Of a DNA stretch of 64,000 nt, positions 1 through 8,485 are shown piece by piece; position 1 is the stretch's first letter, and each line of letters begins with the position of its first letter. Made by a program: the position numbers and the translations under genes. This DNA comes from BM003 sp963783695. Lineage in GTDB: Bacteria > Pseudomonadota > Gammaproteobacteria > Steroidobacterales > BM003. The notes below the pieces were generated by a model that saw only the letters and a program-made list of their open reading frames with translations, did not search any database and had not been told where the DNA came from. Where the stretch lies: NCBI GenBank assembly GCA_963783695.1, contig CAWAOM010000007.1, forward strand, positions 62,001 through 126,000, written 5' to 3'.

Positions 1-616
1 TGCCATACGTGGCGAGGCTGTAAAAGACGATCCAGAACGTTTCCCATCCGCCGAGGGACAGGGTCGCGACGCGCCCGCCAAGTTCAGCGATCGGCGTGAA
101 ATAGCCAACAAACGTAAATCCGGTCCATGCCGCAAACGTAATCCACAGGAATTGTTTGGCTGCCTTGCGCCACAGCTTGTTGGCGCTCCACGGCGCCTTG
201 TCGAGGCGCATGCGTTGCTGGCGGTTGCCCTCGGTCCAGCGTTCCATCCAGATAAATACTTCAGTCCACACCGTCTGCGGGCAGGCGTAGCCGCACCACA
301 AGCGGCCGGCGATCGAGGTGAACAAAAACAGGGTCAGGGCCGCGATGATCAGCAACCATGCGAGGTAGAAGAAATCCTGTGGCCAGAAGGTCAGTGCGAA
401 GATGTGAAATTTACGTGCAGGGAGATCGAACAGCACGGCCTGGCGGTCGTCCCAGCGCAGCCACGGTAGTACGTAATAAATGCCGAGCAACACGAAAACC
501 GCGAGATTGCGCAGCCGCTGAAAACGGCCCTTCACCTCGCGCGGGTAGATCTTTTCCCTTGCCTCGTAATAACTCTCGCTGGCGGCGCCGGCGGTTGCTG
601 GTTTCGGCTGTTGCAT
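1..616 (-). CDS. ccoG: cytochrome c oxidase accessory protein CcoG (FixG), 5' part
   Basis: CcoG is a membrane iron-sulfur/copper-handling protein needed to assemble the cbb3 oxidase. Translation from the ATG at 616 gives about 205 residues before the left edge. It shows a soluble N-terminus, a first membrane segment (FVLLGIYYVLPWL), a second one, then the family signature RLWCGYACPQTVWTE at about residues 103-117. The ferredoxin-like cluster region of the family lies beyond the window. The gene is co-directional with, and 158 bases downstream of, the small ccoP-linked gene, which is the usual place for ccoG. It is truncated only by the window, not visibly damaged. Confidence 0.93.
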   Translation of the reverse strand, partial: MQQPKPATAGAASESYYEAREKIYPREVKGRFQRLRNLAVFVLLGIYYVLPWLRWDDRQAVLFDLPARKFHIFALTFWPQDFFYLAWLLIIAALTLFLFTSIAGRLWCGYACPQTVWTEVFIWMERWTEGNRQQRMRLDKAPWSANKLWRKAAKQFLWITFAAWTGFTFVGYFTPIAELGGRVATLSLGGWETFWIVFYSLATYG

Positions 617-773
617 ATCCGTTTGTCTGCCTGTTTGCGGGATCGGGTCGGACAGGCTCGCTCTGAGTGCAGCGAGTGTGCGGTGGTGGAGGTGACCTCA
701 GCGCATGCCGCCTTCCCTGGTCCTTAGATTGGTGGCGTTTCCGTATTCCGGTGTCCGTCGCCGCGGCGCTGGC

Positions 774-1097
774 CTAGCGCTGCGGATCGCTACCGGGCCG
801 GCGCCGGCGGCGAGTGGTTTCGCGGAGATACAGCGTCACCCCGCTGGCACCGGCAGCAATTGCCCAGAAAAAGAAAAAACCTATCGCATAGCCGGCCTGG
901 CGGCCGATATTCCAGCTCGGGAATGTCGCATCGCGCAGTGCCAACGGGTCGATAAAGGCGAAAAACAACATCGTTGCAATGGCTGCGACCAGAAACGACG
1001 GCCACGCGACGATCGCAATGTCCTGAGCCAGTGGCGACCAGTTGCGGTCGCCTTCCGGTTCCGCGACCACGCCCGTCTTATTGCTCTTTGTTGCCAC
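774..1097 (-). CDS. small two-helix membrane protein between ccoP and ccoG
   Basis: An open frame of about 107 codons with two predicted transmembrane helices (IVAWPSFLVAAIATMLFFAFI and AGYAIGFFFFWAIAAGASGVTLYL) and a basic Arg-rich tail. Small membrane proteins of unknown function commonly sit between ccoP and ccoG in gammaproteobacteria, so a role in oxidase assembly or stability is plausible but unproven. The start is uncertain: a GTG at 1097 overlaps the end of ccoP by 20 bases, and a second GTG at 1070 lies just past the ccoP stop. No strong ribosome-binding site separates the two. It is not CcoH/FixH, which is longer and has a large periplasmic domain. Confidence 0.7.
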   Translation of the reverse strand: MATKSNKTGVVAEPEGDRNWSPLAQDIAIVAWPSFLVAAIATMLFFAFIDPLALRDATFPSWNIGRQAGYAIGFFFFWAIAAGASGVTLYLRETTRRRRRPGSDPQR

Positions 1098-1983
1098 CGC
1101 CGCTTCCGTTCGACAGGCTGTAAACATAGGCGGCAACGACATGGGCGCGATCTTCACCGAGAATTCCGCCCTGCGCCGGCATCATGTTGTTGAGTCCGTT
1201 TTCAACTATGTCGGCGATACTCTCGCGAGTGCCGCCGTGCAGCCATGAGTCGTTGGTCAGATTGGGTGCGCCCAGCGCCGCCATGCCCTTGCCATCGGCG
1301 CCATGGCAGGCCACGCAGAACATGGTGAATTTCTGTTGCCCCTCGGCAGCAAGCGCGGCGTCGTGGTCCTGCCCGGACATGCTAAGGACATACTCGGTTA
1401 CCTGCTTGACTCCGTCAGCACCGAGCGCCGGTCCCCATGGCGGCATCACGCCGTTGCGGCCGTTGATGATCGATACCTTGATCGTGTCCGGCTCACCGCC
1501 ATACAGCCATTCGCCATCGGTCAGGTTCGGGAATCCGAGTGCCCCGCGGCCGTCCGAGCCGTGACACTGGGCGCAGTTATTCACGTAGAGGTTGTGTCCC
1601 GTGCGCAGCGCTTCGGGGTCCTTCGCCAGTTCTGCAATGGGGGTTGCGGCGTAGCGCTCGTACAGCGCGGCATAACGTTGCCGGGATTGTTCGACCTCCA
1701 TTTCGTACTGGGCTTCCTGGCTCCATCCGAGGGTGCCGGCAAAATTCCCCATCCCCGGGTACAGGATCAGGTAGCCGATCGAAAATACGATGGTGAGATA
1801 GAACATCCACAGCCACCAGCGCGGCAGCGGATTGTTGTATTCGGCCAGATCGCCGTCCCAGATATGCCCTGTGGTGTCTTCTTCGCCGGGCGACTTCTTG
1901 CTGGTCCATCTGATCAGCCAAAAGCAGGCGAGGATATTTACTGCCGCCAGCACGATGACGAACCAGCTCCAGAGGCTACTCAT
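1078..1983 (-). CDS. ccoP: cbb3 oxidase dihaem subunit CcoP
   Basis: Membrane-anchored dihaem cytochrome c that passes electrons into the cbb3 terminal oxidase on the periplasmic side. The 301-residue protein has an N-terminal helix (WFVIVLAAVNILACFWLI), the conserved W-D-G-D-L-x-E-x-NNPLP segment of CcoP at about 42-55, a second helix, and two cytochrome c domains with haem motifs CAQCH (137-141) and CVACH (223-227). The ATG at 1983 is preceded by GGGAG and overlaps the ccoQ stop by 8 bases, so I prefer it to a TTG 60 bases upstream. Third structural gene of the ccoNOQP operon. Confidence 0.96.
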   Translation of the reverse strand: MSSLWSWFVIVLAAVNILACFWLIRWTSKKSPGEEDTTGHIWDGDLAEYNNPLPRWWLWMFYLTIVFSIGYLILYPGMGNFAGTLGWSQEAQYEMEVEQSRQRYAALYERYAATPIAELAKDPEALRTGHNLYVNNCAQCHGSDGRGALGFPNLTDGEWLYGGEPDTIKVSIINGRNGVMPPWGPALGADGVKQVTEYVLSMSGQDHDAALAAEGQQKFTMFCVACHGADGKGMAALGAPNLTNDSWLHGGTRESIADIVENGLNNMMPAQGGILGEDRAHVVAAYVYSLSNGSGGGNKEQ

Positions 1984-2143
1984 GTCGGTGCTCCCGTGGG
2001 TCTGCGTCGCCCTCCTCAAGGGGCAGACGCGACGCTTCTTCAAAGTCTTCTTTGCGATTCTTGCTGTAGGCCCAGACCACGATGCCGAGGAAAGCGAGCA
2101 TCAGGATGAGGGTGAGGAGTCCGCGCAGGGTTCCGATATCCAT
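1976..2143 (-). CDS. ccoQ: cbb3 oxidase small subunit CcoQ
   Basis: A 55-residue protein with one membrane helix (LLTLILMLAFLGIVVWAY), followed by a charged tail with the SKNRKEDFEEA pattern typical of CcoQ/FixQ. It stabilises the interaction of CcoP with the CcoNO core. It lies 4 bases after ccoO and its stop (1976-1978) overlaps the ccoP start, so the operon is translationally coupled. The position between ccoO and ccoP and the single-helix topology make the call secure in spite of the small size. Confidence 0.92.
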   Translation of the reverse strand: MDIGTLRGLLTLILMLAFLGIVVWAYSKNRKEDFEEASRLPLEEGDADPREHRHE

Positions 2144-2147
2144 GCGC

Positions 2148-2762
2148 CTATCTCTTACCCTGCATGTTGGTGCCGAGATCCTGCAGGTACGCGATCAACG
2201 CCTCCATCTCGGTCTTGCCCTCGACTGCGGCTGCCGCAGCGTCGATCTCCTCGTCGCTATACGGCACACCGAGCGTTCGCAGCGTGCGCATCTTTTTACC
2301 GGTGCGATCCGCTTTGATCTCGTTTCTTGCAAGCCAGGGGTAACCGGGCATGTTCGACTCGGGCACGACGTCGCGCGGATTAATAAGATGGACCCGGTGC
2401 CATTCGTCGGAATAGCGGCCACCGACGCGGGCTAGATCCGGCCCGGTGCGTTTCGAGCCGAACTGGAACGGGCGGTCGTACACCGATTCACCGGCCAGCG
2501 AATAATGGCCGTAGCGCTCTGTTTCGGCGCGAAATGGGCGAATCATCTGCGAGTGGCAGTTGTAGCATCCCTCGCGGACATAGATGTCGCGGCCTTCGAG
2601 CTCCAGTGCCGAATAGGGTTCGATCCCTGGTGCCGGCTCGGTGACCTCGGCCGAGAAAAACAACGGCACGATCTCCGCGAGTCCGCCAATACTGACGACG
2701 AGGACCACCAGAACTGCGAGCAAACCGGCTCTTTTCTCAACAATTTCGTGTGCGTGTGGCAT
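2148..2762 (-). CDS. ccoO: cbb3 oxidase monohaem subunit CcoO
   Basis: Monohaem cytochrome c subunit of the cbb3 oxidase, which takes electrons from CcoP and hands them to the binuclear centre in CcoN. The 204-residue protein has an N-terminal anchor (about residues 12-36) and one haem motif, GCYNCHSQMIRPF, with the CxxCH at 66-70. The distal Met ligand is likely in SNMPGYPWL, which is also a CcoO signature. Length agrees with the family (about 200). It starts 13 bases after the ccoN stop. Confidence 0.97.
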   Translation of the reverse strand: MPHAHEIVEKRAGLLAVLVVLVVSIGGLAEIVPLFFSAEVTEPAPGIEPYSALELEGRDIYVREGCYNCHSQMIRPFRAETERYGHYSLAGESVYDRPFQFGSKRTGPDLARVGGRYSDEWHRVHLINPRDVVPESNMPGYPWLARNEIKADRTGKKMRTLRTLGVPYSDEEIDAAAAAVEGKTEMEALIAYLQDLGTNMQGKR

Positions 2763-2775
2763 TACTGGTCTCCCC

Positions 2776-4194
2776 TCAGGCTGGCTCGATCACGGGCTGC
2801 GGTGACACCGCACTGGCCCCGGCAATCGTCTTCCACACGTTGTATGCCATGATCAGCATACCCAGCAGGAATAAGGTTCCGCCAAGCAGGCGAACCGCGT
2901 AATACGGATACGTCGCGTTCAGCGATTCGATGAACGAATAGGTCAGCGTGCCGTCGTCATTGACCGCGCGCCACATCAGTCCCTGCATGACCCCGGCCAT
3001 CCACATCGCAGCGATGTACAGCACGACACCAATGGTCGATACCCAGAAATGGACGTCGATGAGCTTGATGCTGTACATCGACTCGCGGTTGAAAACCTTT
3101 GGCAGCAGCGCGTAGATGCAGCCTACCGATATCATCGCGACCCATCCTAGCGCACCGGAGTGGACATGGCCGATGGTCCAGTCCGTATAGTGCGACAACG
3201 CGTTCACTGTCTTGATCGACATCATCGGCCCCTCGAAAGTGGACATGCCGTAGAAGGACAGCGAGACGATCATGAATTTCAGGATCGGGTCCGTGCGCAG
3301 CTTATGCCAGGCGCCGGACAGCGTCATGATGCCGTTGATCATCCCGCCCCACGACGGCGCCAGCAGGATCAGAGAGAAAACCATGCCGAGCGACTGCGCC
3401 CAGTTGGGCAACGTCGTGTAATGCAGGTGATGCGGGCCGGCCCACATATAGATCGAGATCAGCGCCCAGAAATGGACCACCGACAGGCGGTAGGAGTACA
3501 CCGGCCGCCCGGCCTGCTTCGGTACGAAGTAGTACATCATCCCGAGGAAGCCGGCGGTCAGGAAAAAGCCCACCGCATTGTGGCCGTACCACCATTGCAC
3601 CATGCCGTCGATCACGCCGGCGTAGGCTGAATAGGATTTTGTCATGCTGACCGGCAGCGCGGCGCTGTTGACGACATGGAGCAACGCAACCGTCAGGATG
3701 AATGCGCCGAAAAACCAGTTGGCGACATAGATGTGCTTGATTTTGCGCTTGGCCAGCGTGCCGAAGAAAACGACGGCGTAAGAGACCCAGACTGCGGTAA
3801 TCAACAGGTCGATTGGCCATTCCAGTTCGGCGTATTCCTTGCCGCTGGTAAGTCCCAGCGGGAGGGTAATCGCCGCCAGCAGGATCACGAGTTGCCAGCC
3901 CCAGAAGGTAAACGCAGCGAGACCATCGGAAAACAGCCGTACATGACAGGTCCGTTGCACGACATAGTAAGAGGTCGCAAACAGGGCGCAGCCGCCAAAG
4001 GCGAAAATCACTGCGTTGGTGTGCAGGGGCCGCAGCCGGCCGTAACTCAGCCAGGGTACGTTGAAGTTCAGTTCGGGCCACAGGAGCTGGGCGGCGATAA
4101 TCACGCCTACCAGCATGCCGACGATGCCCCAAACCACGGTCATGACCGTAAATTGGCGCACGACCTTGTCGTTATAGCTGCTCGCTTTGTCCAT
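2776..4194 (-). CDS. ccoN: cbb3 oxidase catalytic subunit CcoN
   Basis: Catalytic subunit of the high-affinity proton-pumping cbb3-type haem-copper oxidase, which reduces O2 to water. The 472-residue, roughly 12-helix protein has the expected metal ligands: His58 (low-spin haem), WWYGHNAV with His205 (CuB), YMWAGPHHLHY with cross-link Tyr249 and His255/His256 (CuB), and GHVHSGALGW with His343 and His345 (haem ligands). Length matches cbb3 CcoN (about 475). It is first in a ccoNOQP operon read leftwards. The 270-base space before it holds the likely promoter, but I could not find a convincing FNR/Anr box there. Confidence 0.98.
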   Translation of the reverse strand: MDKASSYNDKVVRQFTVMTVVWGIVGMLVGVIIAAQLLWPELNFNVPWLSYGRLRPLHTNAVIFAFGGCALFATSYYVVQRTCHVRLFSDGLAAFTFWGWQLVILLAAITLPLGLTSGKEYAELEWPIDLLITAVWVSYAVVFFGTLAKRKIKHIYVANWFFGAFILTVALLHVVNSAALPVSMTKSYSAYAGVIDGMVQWWYGHNAVGFFLTAGFLGMMYYFVPKQAGRPVYSYRLSVVHFWALISIYMWAGPHHLHYTTLPNWAQSLGMVFSLILLAPSWGGMINGIMTLSGAWHKLRTDPILKFMIVSLSFYGMSTFEGPMMSIKTVNALSHYTDWTIGHVHSGALGWVAMISVGCIYALLPKVFNRESMYSIKLIDVHFWVSTIGVVLYIAAMWMAGVMQGLMWRAVNDDGTLTYSFIESLNATYPYYAVRLLGGTLFLLGMLIMAYNVWKTIAGASAVSPQPVIEPA

Positions 4195-4464
4195 TTCCCC
4201 GTCCCGGTTTTTGGGTTGGTTTTAGTGATTCGTGAAGGCGTTGTTGCGGGCGTACCCTCAGAGTGCGCGCAGACTGCTCGCTGCGCGAATGTTATGTTTT
4301 GCGTTCACGATGAAGTATACGCAAATGTACGGATTGGCCGCATGCGGCAGGTCTGAGCTCCGTGCCGGGGAGGGGGTTGGCAAGCTTGTTTTGCAGACGG
4401 CCTTTTCGTGGCGGCAAATGACTGGCAGGATGTGGCGCTTCATTATTAAAGGGGAACGACAAGG

Positions 4465-4941
4465 ATGTTGCGAGGATTGAGAAATACACTGTGCCTGGTG
4501 ACCTGTGTCCTGGTCGTCTCCGGCTGCGCAAGCATGGGACGCGATCTCGAAACGCCGCGGTTTTCGGTGCTCGGCATCGTTGTCGATGAAATCGGCCTTT
4601 TTGAGCAGCGTTTCGCGGTCAGGCTGCGGGTGCAGAATCCCAATGACATCGCGTTGCCGGTGAAGGGCCTGAACCTCGAACTCGACATCCAGGGCGAGGA
4701 GTTTGCCCGCGGAGTCAGCGCCGAGCGCTTCGAGGTGCCGGCGTTTGGAGAGACCGAGTTCACGATGCAGGTCAGCACCAACCTGGTGCGATCGGCGACC
4801 CAGCTGGGCACGCTTTTTGCGCCAGGCACCGAAGAGGTCGATTACAGCGTGGACGGCAAGGTCAGCATCGACCTTCCCTTTATGGGCTCGGTGCCGTTCG
4901 ATGCCGAGGGCAGCGTGCGGCTGACGCCCGCGCCGCGCTAG
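4465..4941 (+). CDS. LEA type 2 (WHy domain) lipoprotein
   Basis: A 158-residue secreted lipoprotein: hydrophobic signal segment (LCLVTCVLVV) ending in the lipobox VSGC with Cys25 as lipidation site. The body is a water-stress/LEA-2 beta-sandwich domain with the hallmark NPNDIALPVKGLNLELDI around residue 58-75. Single-domain LEA2 lipoproteins of this size are widespread in gammaproteobacteria and their function is unknown. A purine-rich ribosome-binding site (AAGGGGAACGACAAGG) precedes the ATG. The gene converges on the DUF2891 gene, and the two ends overlap by 4 bases. Confidence 0.85.
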   Translation: MLRGLRNTLCLVTCVLVVSGCASMGRDLETPRFSVLGIVVDEIGLFEQRFAVRLRVQNPNDIALPVKGLNLELDIQGEEFARGVSAERFEVPAFGETEFTMQVSTNLVRSATQLGTLFAPGTEEVDYSVDGKVSIDLPFMGSVPFDAEGSVRLTPAPR

Positions 4942-6038
4942 TCCGCGGGCAATCCGCGCCGGGTCAACAGGTAGGTGGCGAAACTGCCAAGCCAGTGCCC
5001 GCCTTCGTAATGTTCGCCGCCGACGCCGGCCAGGCCCGCCCGGGTGTGGCGCGCGGCGGAGTCTGTTAGCGCGGGGCGGCGCGGGTCCGAATCGGGAAGT
5101 GCGGAAGCGATTCCCTCCAGCATCCATGCGCGCGACAAGTTGAGACCGTCCAGATGGGCGAGCTTCGGGTCGCTGCGGTCGGTCACAATGGCCGGATCCA
5201 GCCAGATGTCGCCATTGCGTGGGATGCCAGGCAAAAATCCGTCAAGCCACGCGGCGAATTGATCGGGATCGAGCATCCTCCGGAGGAGGTCGGCCTCGGC
5301 GAGGCATGGTGACAGAAAGTCCTGCCCCGAGGGTTCCCAATCCAGCGGGCAGTCGCGATCGCCGCGATAGTAGCTCAGGCTGCGTTCGCGCAGCAGCGCC
5401 AGCATTTCCTTGCTGCCGGTCTGACGTGCCCAGTCCCAGATCAGGCCAAAAGCAAAAGCCGTCTGGGAATGCTCTCCGACCCGTATCGGGTAGGTGAGTT
5501 TCGGCAGCCACGCGCTGATCCGCGCCGCGGCCAGCGCCTCCAGGGGTGCTATCGCCTCGCGCCACTGCTGTGCGGCCGGCTCGTCCCACTCATCGAGCTC
5601 GGCGGCGAGTTGCAACAGCCAGGCAAGGCCGTACGGGCGCTCGAACGAGACCCGCCCGGGTCCGCTGAGATAGGCCGTCTCCGCGGCGACGTTCTCCGCT
5701 GTGAGGCTTTGCGCCAGCGCATCGCGCGCAGCGGTGGCGAATGGTGCCTGCGGATACAGACGGGCCAGTCGCGCCAGCAGCCAGTGCCCATGGACCGCCG
5801 AGTGCCAGTCATAGCAGCCGTAGAAAGCCGGGGTCAGCTTGCGTGGGGGAGCGACGTCGGCATCGCCGGCCAGCACATGCGCAATCTTGTTTGGGTATTC
5901 TTTGTGTGCGCAGGCCAGCGCCAGCGCTGCGAACCGTTCCGCCGTGTCTGCATCGATGGTGTTCATTGCCGTCGTCGCCGTTGTCTCCGCGCCGCCATAC
6001 AGCAGCATGGCGGCGATTAGTGCTTGCCCTACTCGCAT
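4938..6038 (-). CDS. DUF2891 family secreted protein
   Basis: A 366-residue protein with an apparent N-terminal signal peptide (VGQALIAAMLLYGG) and features of DUF2891: ACAHKEYPNKI near residue 43, YGCYDWHSAVHGHWLL near residue 74, and EPSGQDFLSPCLAEADL. The many Trp, His and helix-rich repeats suggest an alpha/alpha-barrel like those of glycoside-processing enzymes, but the family has no assigned activity that I know. It stands alone on the minus strand, converging with the LEA2 gene. Do not read more than the family name into it. Confidence 0.85.
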   Translation of the reverse strand: MRVGQALIAAMLLYGGAETTATTAMNTIDADTAERFAALALACAHKEYPNKIAHVLAGDADVAPPRKLTPAFYGCYDWHSAVHGHWLLARLARLYPQAPFATAARDALAQSLTAENVAAETAYLSGPGRVSFERPYGLAWLLQLAAELDEWDEPAAQQWREAIAPLEALAAARISAWLPKLTYPIRVGEHSQTAFAFGLIWDWARQTGSKEMLALLRERSLSYYRGDRDCPLDWEPSGQDFLSPCLAEADLLRRMLDPDQFAAWLDGFLPGIPRNGDIWLDPAIVTDRSDPKLAHLDGLNLSRAWMLEGIASALPDSDPRRPALTDSAARHTRAGLAGVGGEHYEGGHWLGSFATYLLTRRGLPAD

Positions 6039-6184
6039 CAGCCCGGTTCCACCTCGTTGTGTTTCCGGCGCAAGCCTAGCATCACAACGAGAATCGCAAG
6101 CAAACGGACGCCGGCGCTGCCTTTGCCCTCGTCAATTCAGCGGTGGCGACCGGGGTCGCCACGCGGATGACATTATCAGCAGGG

Positions 6185-6928
6185 TCAGGCCGCGCTGGAT
6201 CGGGCCATTCGACGCCTGCGCACAATGATGTGGTAGCCGGGCATGACCAGAGCGAGGGAAAAATAAGCCCAGCCGGCCTGCGCGTTCCACGGCGGCGGTA
6301 ACAGGCCGGCCATCAGCGCGGACAGTACGCCGATTCCGCCGAGTATGCCCCACGCGCCTATTTCGGTGCCGGTTTCGAAACGCTCGATCGGGCTGAGCTG
6401 CAGCTCCTCCGCGCGGCGCAGTGCATGCAGGTTGAGCAGTAGTATCACCGCGCACAGCAGGCTGAAGCCGATGCCGTAAATCACGAATAGCTGAGCAACG
6501 TCGGCGTACCCGGTCAAGGCGAAATTTGCCGGTAGCCAGTCGCTCGTCATCCACGCGAGGAAACTGGAGAACATGATTTTCAGTGGATAGATGTAGATCA
6601 TTACCAGTATTACCAGGACGAAGCTGAGAATCGTCGCGGTTGTGTCCTCGAGACCGAAACGACGGCTCCAGCGCCGGTGGGCAAGCCAGAACATCATCAT
6701 CTGGACGAAACTGAGGGCGAATGCGGGTGCTCCCTTGAACGCTTCGAGCAACGCGTCCGGGCTTTGCGGAATATCGTCGATCGAGATCACCAGCATTGTC
6801 ACCGCAAACGCGAACGCGGCATCGGTGAACGTCTCCAGCCGGGTCATGGCCGTCCCGCGCAGGCGGAACCGATGGGGGGTGTCGGTGGCGCCGGGCTGTG
6901 GTGAAGCAGGGAGAGAATGTTGCGCCAT
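6185..6928 (-). CDS. TMEM175-type potassium channel family protein (DUF1211)
   Basis: A 247-residue membrane protein with about six helices. The N-terminal helix has the TMEM175 selectivity signature R-x3-F-[ST]-D as MTRLETFTDAAFAFAVT, with Arg30, Phe34, Thr35 and Asp36. Prokaryotic TMEM175 proteins are K+ leak channels with one such domain per subunit, so a K+-permeable tetramer is expected from the family. The second ATG, at Met28, directly before the signature, may be the real start. If so, the first 27 residues are leader. It is divergent from the PGPGW gene. Confidence 0.82.
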   Translation of the reverse strand: MAQHSLPASPQPGATDTPHRFRLRGTAMTRLETFTDAAFAFAVTMLVISIDDIPQSPDALLEAFKGAPAFALSFVQMMMFWLAHRRWSRRFGLEDTTATILSFVLVILVMIYIYPLKIMFSSFLAWMTSDWLPANFALTGYADVAQLFVIYGIGFSLLCAVILLLNLHALRRAEELQLSPIERFETGTEIGAWGILGGIGVLSALMAGLLPPPWNAQAGWAYFSLALVMPGYHIIVRRRRMARSSAA

Positions 6929-7051
6929 GTTGCTGGTCTTCCGGGGTCGTCGTGGCGGGAACCGGCTGGCTGCCGCAGTTGTCGCACATTTTGTTGACTC
7001 GGCTTCTCAGTATACTTTCGGTGGGGCAGTTACTCCGGCGGGGATGAAAAC

Positions 7052-7300
7052 ATGATCGAAAAGACCCTTTCACTCAGTTACCGTTCGGCGAAAAAGGTCG
7101 TCATAGCGGTGGTCGGCAGCACTCTGCTTCTGCTGGGCATTGCCTTCCTTGTTCTCCCGGGCCCGGGCCTGTTGATCATTCCGCTGGGTTTGGCGGTTCT
7201 GGCGATCGAATTCCTCTGGGCGCGCGACCTGTTGCACAAGGTTCGGCGCGGTATTTCCGAAGTATCGCGGCGCCGGCGAATGGGCCGCCAGCGCGGCTGA
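7052..7300 (+). CDS. PGPGW family small membrane protein
   Basis: An 82-residue protein with one long hydrophobic hairpin holding the family motif LPGPGLLIIPLGLAVLAIEF and the following WARDLL, then a basic tail rich in Arg. This matches the putative transmembrane PGPGW family, of unknown function and usually 70-130 residues. It is a stand-alone gene divergent from the TMEM175 gene. The ATG at 7052 is the only good start. Confidence 0.82.
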   Translation: MIEKTLSLSYRSAKKVVIAVVGSTLLLLGIAFLVLPGPGLLIIPLGLAVLAIEFLWARDLLHKVRRGISEVSRRRRMGRQRG

Positions 7301-7356
7301 ACCGGGCAATCAGGAGCCCCTGGCCGCCACCTTGGGTTGAGTCACACCCGTCCTTT

Positions 7357-7376
7357 TACTGGTTAAATATACAGTT
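7357..7376. promoter_or_regulatory. LexA (SOS) box upstream of the PA0069-type gene
   Basis: The sequence TACTGGTTAAATATACAGTT contains CTG-N10-CAG (7359-7374) with an AT-rich core. The 16-base core matches the classical gammaproteobacterial LexA palindrome CTGTATATATATACAG at 13 positions. It ends 12 bases before the ATG at 7389, a position expected to block transcription. The PA0069 gene belongs to the LexA regulon in Pseudomonas aeruginosa, which independently supports the call. The site is seen directly. LexA binding is inferred. Confidence 0.8.
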
Positions 7377-7388
7377 TATACTGCTTGA

Positions 7389-8465
7389 ATGAGCAGTGGT
7401 GGATGGAAAATCAGGGGTCGCGGCGCCGGCAGCAACCCGGCGGGTCGATTCGAGCAGCGCCACACCGTTCATCAGGGCGACGGCTGGGACCTGGAAGATC
7501 CCTCGCCACCGCTGTTGCGAACGACGGTCACAGCAGAAAAGTCGAAGTCCATCATCACCCGCAATGTGTCTCCCGATGTGCCGTTCGAGCAGTCGATCAA
7601 CCCTTATCGCGGCTGTGAACACGGCTGCGTGTATTGCTACGCCCGTCCCGCCCATGCGTATATGGATCTCTCGCCCGGTCTGGATTTCGAAACCCGGCTG
7701 TTTTACAAGCCGGATGCTGTGCGGTTACTGAAGCAGGAGCTGTCGCGCAAAAGTTATCAGTGCAAACCGATAGCTTTTGGCACCAACACCGATCCGTACC
7801 AGCCGGTCGAACAGCGCCTGAGAATTACCCGGAATCTGCTCGAAACGCTGGTCGAGCATCGTCACCCGTTCACGATGGTTACCAAATCGGCATTGATCGA
7901 GCGGGATCTCGATCTGATCGCAGCCGCCGCGGCGCAACGGCTTGCCGCGGTCATGATCAGCGTCACGACGCTGGACCCGGCGCTGAAACGCAGCCTGGAG
8001 CCGCGTGCAGCCTCGCCAGGAGCACGCTTGAATACGATATCGGTGCTCCGCGAGGCCGGCATACCGGTAGGCGTGCTGGCCGCGCCGATGATACCGGCGG
8101 TCAATGACGCTGAACTGGAGGCGATTCTGGCGGCAGCCGCGGCGGCCGGAGCTTCCAGTGCGGGTTATATCCTGTTGCGTTTGCCGAATGAGGTCCGCGT
8201 GCTGTTCGAGGAGTGGCTCGCAACTCACTTGCCGCAGCGGGCGTCGCATGTGATGAGCCTGGTGCGGCAAATGCGCGGTGGCCGCGATAACGATCCTCGC
8301 TTCCGTCATCGCATGCGCGGCGGCGGCGCGTTCGCGGATCTGCTTTCGCGCCGGTTTGGCCTGGCTTGCCGCAAGCATGGGCTTGAGCGGGGTGAGCGCA
8401 TGGCGCTGGATTGCTCGGGTTTTCGCAAACCGGGATCGAACCAAGCGCAACGGGAGCTTTTCTGA
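7389..8465 (+). CDS. PA0069 family radical SAM protein (SplB-like)
   Basis: A 358-residue radical SAM enzyme. The cluster-binding motif C-x3-C-x2-C is seen as GCEHGCVYCYARP (Cys76, Cys80, Cys83), after the family signature INPYRGCEHGC. Further family segments are KPIAFGTNTDPYQP and GYILLRLPNEV. Members resemble spore photoproduct lyase but the reaction is not established; the SOS link suggests a DNA-damage role. The start at 7389 lies 12 bases downstream of a LexA box. The gene is convergent with fhs, with 20 bases between their ends. Confidence 0.9.
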   Translation: MSSGGWKIRGRGAGSNPAGRFEQRHTVHQGDGWDLEDPSPPLLRTTVTAEKSKSIITRNVSPDVPFEQSINPYRGCEHGCVYCYARPAHAYMDLSPGLDFETRLFYKPDAVRLLKQELSRKSYQCKPIAFGTNTDPYQPVEQRLRITRNLLETLVEHRHPFTMVTKSALIERDLDLIAAAAAQRLAAVMISVTTLDPALKRSLEPRAASPGARLNTISVLREAGIPVGVLAAPMIPAVNDAELEAILAAAAAAGASSAGYILLRLPNEVRVLFEEWLATHLPQRASHVMSLVRQMRGGRDNDPRFRHRMRGGGAFADLLSRRFGLACRKHGLERGERMALDCSGFRKPGSNQAQRELF

Positions 8466-8485
8466 GTCCGCCGGTCGCGCCGGTG

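Noticed and set aside
4195..4464. FNR/Anr box expected upstream of ccoN
   Set aside because: I looked for TTGAT-N4-ATCAA in both directions and found no copy with more than half-site similarity.
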